From assembly GCA_036365455.1 (NCBI GenBank), contig JAWQUS010000002.1, positions 5,270,001 through 5,334,000 of the forward strand: a stretch of DNA of 64,000 nt, written 5' to 3'. The DNA is from Macrosoma leucophasiata. Its lineage: Eukaryota; Arthropoda; Insecta; Lepidoptera; Hedylidae. The notes below the pieces were generated by a model that was not told where the DNA came from, searched no databases, and saw nothing but the letters and a program-made list of their open reading frames with translations. This document shows, one piece after another, positions 1-12,000 of the stretch. Position 1 is the stretch's first letter, and the number at the start of each line of letters is the position of its first letter. Position numbers and translations under genes: made by a program.

Positions 1-85
1 TTTCTTAGTTTTGTCTGTGCGTTTTCTTTCAGGGTCAGTATCAGAAAATTTTTGTTTGTATTGATTATTTATTTTTTTAACATAG

Positions 86-3000
86 GACAACGTATCTCCA
101 GTGAAGCACGTGTATCTATACCAACATTCCGCGCCCAACTCCAGCCGTAGCATGTGGGCGCTCATACTGGGGCCGGTCAAACGCGGATACATATTCGTGC
201 TCGACACAGTCAAGACCAATCAAGTGCCTAATATGAATAACTTATATACCGCTGAAAGGACCGCCAAGTAAGTTTACGTTTTAAAATTTTATTATAGCAA
301 TATATAAAATAGTGATCAAGTTATGGTCATTATTTTACATTCTGCGTATTATTATTTTGTTTATTTACATAATTTTACCATAAAAAGCTTGAAACTAGAA
401 TATGGTATAACTTTAAATGTCTGATTATATTTTATTTTATTCTAACACAGGGTGTGTTAGAATAAAATAAAATATAATTGGCCTATGTAAGCCTTAATCA
501 CGCTTGGTAAAGTGTGTTTTAAAGTGAAACAAACCTGATAAGCACAGATGTGGAATATTAATAATTAATCAAATCAGAACATGTGACAGGTGGGTTTTCA
601 TAGGATGTGACAAACGCCGGTTGTGAACATCTACAGTGAAATGCCTAAGGCTCATGTGCTAGTGATTTATAAATTTAATCATATTATGAAAGCAATTAGT
701 TTTGCTGTATTTTCTTCCTTCAGCATAGAGCAATGCGGCCCACCGGTCGCGGCGGACCGGAGGGGAGTAGCCATAGCGTGTATTACCGCAAAACAGTCTG
801 TCATTTTTTGCAGGGGGAAATGCGTGCGACACACACGCACACTACAAAAATCGTCTATCACTACGAAACTCACACCTTGACTTTAACAAAATACAGAAAC
901 AATCTCACGCACACATCTAAACATCTAGGCGACAGGTATAGGCCCATTTGGGCTTGTACTTTGACAGAGGGGAAAGCCTGCATATGGCTACTCCCCTCCG
1001 GTGTTGCTCTATGCTCTTCAGTGTTGAGCTCAGACCGTATTGTTTTTTTTTTGCAACGTTGTTTTTTTTTTTTTTAATCCAGAGTGAACCTGGGCACGGA
1101 CGAGGCGACGCTGCCGGGCGCGGAGCTGGCGTGGGAGGTGGCGGTGGAGACGGAGGCGCGCGGCGTGTGGCGCGGCGTGCAGCGCGCGCTGCAGCGCTAC
1201 CGGGACGAACGCTGCGGGCCCACGCTCGTCGCGCTGCAGGCCGCGCTGTCGCCCGCCGCCGCGCTCGCCCTCATGCCAGGTCCGCTGGGGCTTCTTTATG
1301 GAATGGAAGTGGTAAACGAGCATGCAGTTCACTTTGATGTTAAGCCTGGGTTGCACCAATATATTTGCTAAAGTTATTGTAACGTTTCACCTTCTCTAAC
1401 CTAATGAAATCTCTTAAAGTTAGAGAGGGATGTAAAATGTTACAATATATTTTATTTTTAAAGAAAAATGGAAAGAAAAATTTTGACTTCAGGCGAGACT
1501 CGAACTCGCGACCTACTGGGAATCTAGTCCACACACAAGCATGTGTTGATGCGAAATAATATAAAACAATGTTACAATAACTTTTACAAATATCTTGGTG
1601 CAACCCAGGCTTAGTGATGACTGCAGCCTATAGACACCCACACAAAGACCGAGGTCAAACTGCAGATGCGTTACCACTCCTGATACCTAAAATTTTATGC
1701 CTCTGTGCCGGAAATAATAAGGCCGTACATCACCACCTGACCGGAACACGATAGTGCTGAACACCACACCATTTAGCGGCAAGTCTATTAGGTAATGCGG
1801 TGGTGCCTACGCCCGCGATCACCGTCACTAGAGCAGTGAAAGGTCCTCTTTTTCATATTGATACAGTTACAGTTCATATTGATGTTAATTGATGACTGCA
1901 GCCCACAGACACCCACACAAATACCAGAGGTGAAAATGCAGATGCGTTGCACCGCCTGACACCTTAGTTATTATGTCTCTGTTACTATTACCATCCAACC
2001 GGAACACGATAGTTCTGAACACTAGCATTTAGCTGCAGATAAATTAGGTTACGCGGTGGTGCCTACGCTCTCGCGCCCTCGAGCTCTTACACTGGAACTC
2101 TACCGATGCTTCACCCGGGACTCGCGTTTTACTACTGCTACCTATTCATACGTTTTGACGGGATAACGTCTTATAAATCAGTGAACGTCGCATGCATGTA
2201 CGACCCTGTAATTTCTGGGACAGAGGCATAACAGCTTAGGCCTCAGGAGTGGCAACGCATCTGCATTTTGACCTCTGGTCATTGTGTGGGTGTCTTTAGG
2301 CTGCAGTCATCACTTAATATCAATGAGAACCGCATGCTTGTTTGCCTCTTTTATTACATTACAAATAAAAAAATCGACGTGTGGTACTCGGGGACTACCG
2401 CGGTTAAGCTATTGCATAGTATTTTTTATCCACTTATGCAATTATAATTATTTATTTATTTTATTTATGCAGTATTTCTTTTTTTCTTTGATATTAATTC
2501 AAGTTACACTTTTTGAGTGTGGTGACCGATAAGAAAACATTTTTTTTTCTTTTATTAAATAAAAAAGTTAATATTTTTTGAAATATCTATCTAATATACT
2601 TGCCGCTAAATGGTAGTGTTCAGCACTATCGTGTTCCGGTCAGGTGGTAATGTACGGCCCTGTAATTTCCGGCACAGAGGCGTAACACCTTAGGCCTCAG
2701 GAGTGGTAACGCATCTGCATTTTGACCTTAGTCTTTGTGTGGGTGTCTATAGGCTGCAGTCATCACTTAACATCAACGTGAACTGCATGCTTGTTTAGCA
2801 CTTCCATTACATAAAAAAAATATATATATTATTTTACAATACATATAAACAGCTGCTTATGTATTCGTCCGATGTCGGAGCAGCTCGTCTCGATTCGTGC
2901 GAGCTTCGTAGAGTCGTACAATACGTCTAGTTGCACGAACAAAACACCGTGTCGAAGACTGCCGAAAAGAAACGACGTTAGACAATGCACGGCCTTCAAG

Positions 3001-6000
3001 CCACACCTCCGTGCCCGTCGGAGTGGGGAGCGTGAGGTTTTTTCGTTACGGAATTTCTGGATTCGGTCCCCGCGCTCAAGGCCCTCGATAGAAGCTATGC
3101 AATAGCTTAAAAATGCACTCACGAAAAAGTCACGTCCCATCTGTGCCGAGCTTGCAAGGGGACCGCGGAACGGAAGAGAAAGGCACGTTTAATTTTTCGT
3201 AGGTTTAAAACACCGTTATTGGCATAATAATACTACTACTGGGCTACTACTGGGAATTTCTTCACAGAAAAAACCTTATATCAGATTTTTCCGACCTGGG
3301 GATCGAACCCAGGACCTCAGGCTTCACCATCGCGATTGCGACCACTGAGCCAACGACTCAGTCCGTTTTTTTTTTTTTTTTTAAATTCTTTTTAATGGTA
3401 TTTGTGTGTAATCAACTTTCGACTTACTTACTCGATATACTTTTTCAACGAATAATCGAATGGGAATAATGTTGATGTGTACAGGATTATCAGACTTCCC
3501 TGTAGTGCCGTTGCACGTGCGAGACGTGGAGAGTCTGTACAACACAATCGAATGGCAGCGAATCGGAGCCAGAGCCATTGTGCGGCATTACCTCAACCTC
3601 GAGTCGGTTCTCAATCTCACCATAGAGCAATGCAGGTATGTTTGTTACGGTAATGTGTATAGGATTATCAGACTTCCCTCTAGCGCCGTTGCACGTGCGA
3701 GTTGTTGAGACTGTACAAGTTTTGTACAACTTGTACAGTCTCAACTGGAGTGGCAGCGAATCGGCCCAGAATCATTGTGCGGTATTACGTCCACCTCGAG
3801 TCGGTTCTCAATACCATATCTTCGTCATTCCAGTTGAACGACGTCCGCTGCTAGACATAAGACAAAAACAAATGTAGACAAATTTGGCATTACGTATTAT
3901 ATTTATTTGTTAATCGACATGACATTACAAAGTACACTATGGAATTACGACGTGATCATGTGAAATTATATTATTATGTCTATTTCTCTTAGCAATTAGT
4001 CAAGCGGTCGTTATTTCTACAGGATCAGGTCGGTTAGTTACTACAGGATTAACCAGATGGTCAAAATTTCAGATATTTCCACGTGCCTATCGGCAACATG
4101 CCGGCTGACCCGACGCTGTTCGGCGCCGACCTGTTCTACGCGCGACACCTCATCAAACACAACTTCGTGCTGTGGTGCTCCAACCTGGAGCGCCCGGACC
4201 TCGGCGGTCGGGAGATCGACGATAACAGGTACACTTAGTACCTAATTAGCAATTTTATAGCAGAAGTGCTCCCGTATACTATACTGTCGCCTCGCTGTCA
4301 CCGTACCACTGCCGTGCTGTATGTACGTCAAGGTTGAAGCGCGCGTCGTAACTGTTCAGTTTCAATTTACCGAACCACTATTGGCCCCATCCAGCCTAGA
4401 TCGCATCATCTTACTTTAACAAAAAAAATAAATCAAAAAACTGCGTCATTGTAAATTAGTAAACGTCGTTCTGTCATACAATAAATGTTGAAGCCATTGC
4501 TGGGTATTTCGTTGTTATTGAGTTAATTCTTTGTGACAGGTTGTCTAGCAGCTGCGAGGAGGCGTGCGGTGGCGGCACGTGCGCGTACAGCTCGGGCGGC
4601 GCGTACGGCAACGTGTGCGTGCAGCTGGAGTGTGACGCGCTCGCCGTGTGCGCGCTGCTGCAGGCGCACCACGTGCTGCAGGTGGGGGGTGGGGGGAGGG
4701 GGCGGCCGCAGGCAGCGTGTGCGTGCAGCTGGAGTGTGACGCGCTCGCCGTGTGCGCGCTGCTGCAGGCGCACCACGTGCTGCAGGTGGGGGGTGGGGGG
4801 AGGGGGCGGCCGCAGGCAGCGTGTGCGTGCAGCTGGAGTGTGACGCGCTCGCCGTGTGCGCGCTGCTGCAGGCGCACCACGTGCTGCAGGTGGGGGGTGG
4901 GGGGAGGGGGCGGCCGCAGGCAGCGTGTGCGTGCAGCTGGAGTGTGACGCGCTCGCCGTGTGCGCGCTGCTGCAGGCGCACCACGTGCTGCAGGTGGGGG
5001 GTGGGGGGAGGGGGCGGCCGCAGGCAGCGTGTGCGTGCAGCTGGAGTGTGACGCGCTCGCCGTGTGCGCGCTGCTGCAGGCGCACCACGTGCTGCAGGTG
5101 GGGGGTGGGGGGAGGGGGCGGCCGCAGGCAGCGTGTGCGTGCAGCTGGAGTGTGACGCGCTCGCCGTGTGCGCGCTGCTGCAGGCGCACCACGTGCTGCA
5201 GGTGGGGGGTGGGGGGAGGGGGCGGCCGCAGGCAGCGTGTGCGTGCAGCTGGAGTGTGACGCGCTCGCCGTGTGCGCGCTGCTGCAGGCGCACCACGTGC
5301 TGCAGGTGGGGGGTGGGGGGAGGGGGCGGCCGCAGGCAGCGTGTGCGTGCAGCTGGAGTGTGACGCGCTCGCCGTGTGCGCGCTGCTGCAGGCGCACCAC
5401 GTGCTGCAGGTGGGGGGTGGGGGGAGGGGGCGGCCGCAGGCAGCGTGTGCGTGCAGCTGGAGTGTGACGCGCTCGCCGTGTGCGCGCTGCTGCAGGCGCA
5501 CCACGTGCTGCAGGTGGGGAGAGGGCATACAGCGTCCTGTGGCTACGCCGGTTTTAGTCTTCTCGGAGCCGCTAATGCACAGCCAGCCCCCACTCGGACT
5601 GCACTGCAGGAGATCGCCCAGCACTGCAGGACCCTGCTCATGGATATCTACAAACATGACAGAAGTTTAATGATGTGACCCCTAAGGTTAAGCTTCTATA
5701 GCAGTAATAGTGGTAAATTATTGATTTTAAAAGACAAATTTTGATACTTACAGGTCGAAGGTACGAGCGTGGCTACCTCATTTGGCGCCCAGCATGCGAA
5801 TATTCAAGATGTAATGGCTAACACAGGTATGTCAAAATATTTCCAAATTATATTAAAGGATTGTATTTTATTCAGTATACAAATGTTTATAGTACAACGG
5901 CTCATACAAAAACAAACCTGTCTATGATCGTCCCGTCACCTGACGTCAAAACAGTGCAGTTGTAAACAACTTACACCATACTTAAATGGCGATTTCAATA

Positions 6001-9000
6001 CTTATTTTTGTAAATAGTTTGTGTATGTAATGTGTGAGTTTTGTACAAAAAAAAATAAAAAAAGCGTTCTTGTAATTATGAAAGTTTCTTAAAAGTAAAC
6101 ATCGATTCATATAAGTTTTATACTCATAGGTTTCATTTCCATGTTACTTTCCGACTACAAAACCAGTAAATTTATTCTTTGTCAAATAAGCTTATTAAAA
6201 ATGTAGTTTTGCTGGTTTTTCGTGTGACTGCTACCTCCATATAAGCCTATATTGATCTTATCTTTAGGGGCAAACGCCTCGGAGACCTACGACGAAACGG
6301 CAGCCTGCAGTGCGGCCTTCAAGATTCTACGCACAATGGTGGCGGCCTGGCTGCGCGACGTCACCATGTACAAGAACCTCTTCGCCGACTTCCAAATCTC
6401 GCACTTCTACAGGTTAACACGATAGTCTAACGTCTGAATCTAGGTCGACCTTCACCTATCTGTTTATCGAATTAAACATTGTATTAAATTTACCAATAAA
6501 TAAATAAATTAATTAATTAAAATAAATAAATTAACAAATTTCGTACATAAACAAACACGTCATGCATATTATTTAATGCCCATCAAAATATGTTCAAAGC
6601 TATCATTAATTAGAAAAAAATAAAACTCATTTTAGCAAATTTCACCCATTTTTAGACATTTTTAGACATTAAAAAGTGTTTCAAACAAAACCTTTTAAAC
6701 ATATAAAATAGGTCTATATTGTATTGCTTACGTATTTACGTTCATGGCTACCTGGAAAGCCGGTGTAAACACGTAAGTAAATATCGATAGGTGACTGCAC
6801 CGATCTGTTCACTAATAAACCTCACAACGAAACACAATCAAATCAAACTAAGATTAACAAACTAAGTTAATGGTAGTCCATTTGGCGGTTTATCGCGATT
6901 CAAACGATAGCGCAAAATGTACCAGACATGGTTCTTTCATATTAATCAATCTTTCTTCAAGTATTTCCCAATAAAATAATTTATTTATTTTGTTACTATT
7001 TGCGATGTAGATGGCTAAAAACTCCGACATCCCTCCTCTACGACCCCGCGCTCCGGCGGACGCTGTACAACCTGATGAAGAAGCTGTTCCTCATGCTGGT
7101 GGCGGAGTTCCGGCGCCTCGGCTCGCACATCGTGTACGCCGACTTTAATAAGATCATACTCGCCACTAAGAAACAGTCCGTCATGGATGGCATTGGTGAG
7201 ATTTTGTAAAATTGTTTACACTACCTTATAGATCGCCTGTTACACCATAGACCATATATCATTTCTTGCGCCCTACAGGGACAGGGTGATGTTATAAAAA
7301 ACAGGGAATAGGACTCCGTAAACAACGCAGGAAGACCAAATAGGTCAAGTTCTGTCTAATAGTGCGGTCAAAAGTCGGCGTGTATGTATGAAGAGAATAA
7401 TGAAGGAAGACGAGGCACGAGAGGTATGTCAGGACCGGGATATCTGGCGCTCTACACTCTCAGCCTACCCCGTTAGGGACCAGGGGTGACAGGGCGACCG
7501 CCTATCGACATTGCTATTGTCGTTGTCATTGCTGTCAAATTTTCATGTCGATTGTTACTTTAATTAGATAACAATAATCGAAATAATCTACCATCATCGC
7601 TTGTTTCTCACCTACGAAAGCAAGAAAATGAATCAGATTATCACTACTGCTTTTAAAGGAGCAACAAATCAACATGAAAACTTGACGTCGAAACAACGAC
7701 AATAGCAATGTCGATAGGCGGTCGCACCCCTGGCCTGAAGATACATACACACATACATTAAAATATTCATACTTGACGCTATGGAATCTTGTGAATGTCC
7801 AATAGCAACGAGTATGACTCATGACACAACAAGTATGATAACCAGGATACGTGGAGTTCGTGGTGCAGAGCATCAGGAACAAGGAGCTGTTCCACGGCAT
7901 CGACATCCGCTACAAGCAGTGCTGGTCCTACCTTCTGTGGCTCGACGAGGCCAACTATGCAGGCGTACAGGTTACAACAACAATTTTTATATAATTTCTA
8001 TTGACCTTGAGGCCGTAGGCACAACCCTATTCATTATCTTCTGTCTTGACTTTACATATATTTTTTATCTTGTTTGACATGTATATCAATTGTTGTTCGC
8101 TTTAATTTATTTTGTTTTTTTTTTGACGTGTCATAAGAGGTGCCTGTCACCCTAAATGAATAAATGAGTTTCTGATTGTGATTCTGATATCAGCATCATT
8201 TCAGCCAAAAGACGTCCACTGCTGAACAAAGGCCTCCCCCAAAGATTTCCACAACGAACAGTTCTGGACCGCCCTCATCCAGCGATTGCCCGCGACATTC
8301 ACCAGGTTGTCGGTCCAACGCAACCGGTACAACCCTATTACCTTTTCTTATCTACTGTGGCTTAACCGTATTGTGTTAATGTATCTTTCTAGAACTCTAG
8401 TTTTAAAGTAGATGTCAAATTATGTAAGCATTCTTTCCAATTTCACCAATGGAATGTCCTATAAAGATAAAGTTTGAAGGTTTTGAGCTCAGTTAAACAA
8501 TAGAACAGAGGTTACAAAAACGTACATTTTATAATAAGGACACAAGATTGGTAAAATGTACACAAAAACAAAATTGCTAACAATGATTATACTTACTTCA
8601 TTGTTTAGGGAAAACTACCGGAGGGCCTTGTGGAAGTAGGCTCGTCGCAAGCACCATCGGCTACTGAGGAAGATGCGGGTGATGAGGAGGTATTTAAAAT
8701 TGAAATAACTAATTCTTATCACATATCAATATTATATCGTTAATTACTTAACAAGACGAATAGGATATATGGGTATATGTACCTACTAGACAAAGTATTA
8801 AGTTCAAGTTTTCTTAATTTACAATACAATATATGAATTGTGTTGTTTTAAGCCAGTAAAAATGATGATCTATCTTCACAACCGGTCCCTAACAGGGTAG
8901 GCAGGGAGTGTGGAGCGCCAGACATCTCGGTCCTGACACACTTCCCGCGCCTCATCTACATTCATAATTCTCTTCATACATGCACGCCGATTTCTAAGAC

Positions 9001-12000
9001 TTCTGATTCCACCTTCAGACTGTACCCGACCTATTTGGTCATTGTAGGTCAGTCTCGGTCTTCCTGGGCACTGCAACAATCCACATTCGCATTGTATATC
9101 TGTTTAGTCATTCGCTCATTCGACATTCTTTCTATATGCCCGAACCATCGGAGCATGCCTTTCTTCATTTTTACACCGATACTCTCATTCACACAAAGCC
9201 TCTTTCTTACATCTTCATCACGAACGCGATCGGTGAGCGGTACATCGCAAATCTTGCGCAAAGATCTCCTACCTAATTGATATACTAAAAATCGCTAGTT
9301 TCTCACTATCTGAGTTTGTTTCCCTAGGGTTCGGTGTGTATGTGCTGGAACTTAGCCACGTTCCTCCCGCGCGGCGTGCGCGAGCAGTTCGCGGCGGCCG
9401 TCGCCGGCCTGCTGGCCGCCGCGCACCAGCACGGGGCCCGCCTGCCTCGGCTGCTGGCCGGGGAGATCTCGCAGAAGCTCTTCCAGTTTGTATTATATTG
9501 TTTTATAATTTCGTCAGTAGGTACCTCACTAAATCAGTTTCAGTTTAAAGACATTTATTTCTCAGAAAGACAAACACGTCACTTATCGAGAAACATGCAA
9601 CAATGTTATAATACAAAATGTAGGTAGTCGCCGTTCTTAGATTAGGTAAGTAGTTATAGTTACATTATAAGTATTGCTTATTAAATTAAAGTAACAGTAA
9701 AAATGAATGTACCATCGAAGGAAGATCGGTAGGTCATGTACGTTTATGGGATGATTTGACAAAATATTTGGATGACGGTAATCTTCCTCGATAATACCTA
9801 CTCCCGTTCAGCAATAAAGCTAAATGCAATCAAGCACCTGCTGAGTAATATAAGTAGATTTACTAGTGTAAAAGCCGGCAGAGCAAATTTTATATCAAAA
9901 ATAGGTATTCACAACATATTCTGATAATTTAGTTTCAAAAGATTTTATTGTATTACAATTTTTTATAGTTTGAGGTAGTTTATTATAGAACTGTGCACCT
10001 TCGTAAGTTACCATTTTTTTCCCGTAATTAGTTCGTGTCTTTGGAAGTACCAACCAACTAGCTCGACGACTGCTTCGATTTGTTATCTGATGATTAAATT
10101 TAAAAGTTAGATTAGTATGGAGAGAGCTTTTTAACAGTTTGCGTATTAAATAGCAAATAATAAAAATATTAAAAGATATAACAATATGAAAACCCTAAAT
10201 TATCTCTCTTTCCTTTTAATTCCTTTAGATGGATGAGTGGAAGCAAACTTGTACGAGCCAATATTGCTCATACAGCATTTTGATGTTAATTACCTAATTA
10301 AGTCAGTCGTAACTTGATAACATAACATAACGTACGCGAGTCATTGTATTTCACAACATAAAAGTGCGACTCAATCAATATTCTACTACAACCTTTTAAC
10401 GTTGGTTTACTTGATGTGAACTCCTAACAACTTTAACCCACAACCGAGGGTACTGTCTACAGCAGAAACCCCAACATAAACTTTTTTTTTGGCCCTACGA
10501 GCCGAATGGAATAGAGCAACCGTGGGGAGCAACGGATTTTATTATCACAATTTTAGGATTGGTGTTATAGTAAAAGTTTTCCGTAAAGATTAATAAAATG
10601 AGTCCCTAGAATTTGAATAGTGACTTAAAAATGATCATGTATGAAGAGGATCCGCTATAAGTACTATAAACAACTCGTTCGCAGGATGACCGAGCGTATA
10701 AACACGCGCATGCCAACATTGCGTGCCGAAGACATAGGGTCGCAGCCGGGCCTCAAGCCGGACGCGTTCGCCGACACCACGCCCGCCTTGCTCTTCGTTA
10801 ACGCTGTCTGCAAGGTTTTCTCGCTCAACGAAGGTCTGGCAGACGAGGTGAGTCTTCATCATCATTATTTCAGCCCAAAAACATACCACTGTCACACAAC
10901 ACCATGTCCACTACAAAAACAAAGCCGAACCAAAGAACCACGACCGAACGTGGACTGTCCACATTCAGCGATTGCTCGCGACCTTTTCCATATTCTTATT
11001 CCCTTCCTATAATTTAATAAATATTAATTCAAATATCCAAATATTTTATGGACACTGCTTTCGTCTTCATTTGGGCAGAATGTCAGCCTGGCTTGAAATC
11101 TTTGCCTCAACTAAAATACTATCGCGCCGCCCGCAGACGACAATATTATTGACAATTTGCCTACCTTCCCCTAATATTGGCGTAGCAAATCAGATTTTCT
11201 TGAACGCAATAATATCGAACAATAGCGCGATATGGGCCGCAGACGCACAATATTATTTACCATATTATTACGTACCTTATTGACAATAATATTGAGTGTG
11301 TGCGGCTAGCTTAAACCCAATGATTTAAATTTTTACTTTAAGCAATTTTGTCAAAGGTGACGCTACTTCGACGCAATCTACTCCGTCTGATCGGCGTGGG
11401 CGAGTTCAGTGCGCGCGCCGAGTGGCGCGACCCGTGCGCCGCCTGCCCGCTCTCCGAGATCATCTGTCGCGTCTGCAACCACTGCCGCGACCTCGACCTC
11501 TGCAAGGATGCCAATCGGGACATGCGCGATGATGTGTGAGTTGTGTTCGGTATCAGATCAAAAGGTGCGTGTGCTACGGCTGACAACGTGCCGCGTTGTG
11601 TGTGAGTTTGCAGGCACAGGGGCGACTCTAGCTCGTGTAGCGCCCGTTTGCAACGCCCCAGGGTCTAAATGTTTCTGGTTTTTATATAGATATGTCATCA
11701 TCATTATCATCACTCCAGCTGAAAGAATTCCACTGCAGGACAAAGCCTTCCCAACAGTGTTGTGCGTCGTTAGGGGAGCATATGCCATAATCGCAAGCGG
11801 AATGGCGATCGCAGTGGCGGTAGTTTGATCGCGGGACGCTGCTGCCCATCCCGCGTTATTATATTTACTACCATCCTATTGCAATGGTTTGACTTCCATT
11901 TTTCAGTCGCTGTATATATTTACCTTCCTTAAATTTTTATGTCTATACTCAAAAAAATTGTCTCTGAATTGAACTCAGTACTATAAATATAATAAAATGG

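Noticed and set aside
948..1371. Independent small genes overlapping 1084-1371
   Set aside because: The coding signal is POLE exon 2, which ends at a GT donor at 1280. The extension is intron.
3638..3877. Second functional copy of POLE exon 3 (mutually exclusive exon)
   Set aside because: The palindrome and deletions break the frame and the donor is missing.
4608..5519. CRISPR-like array
   Set aside because: The units are tandem without unique spacers, the DNA is animal, and the unit is an exon end.
4474..5657. Long antisense reading frames of 250-370 residues rich in His, Pro, Cys and Ala
   Set aside because: They are the reverse strand of the identical 104-bp array, where a stop-free unit stays open in every pass. 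The sense strand is a known POLE exon end.
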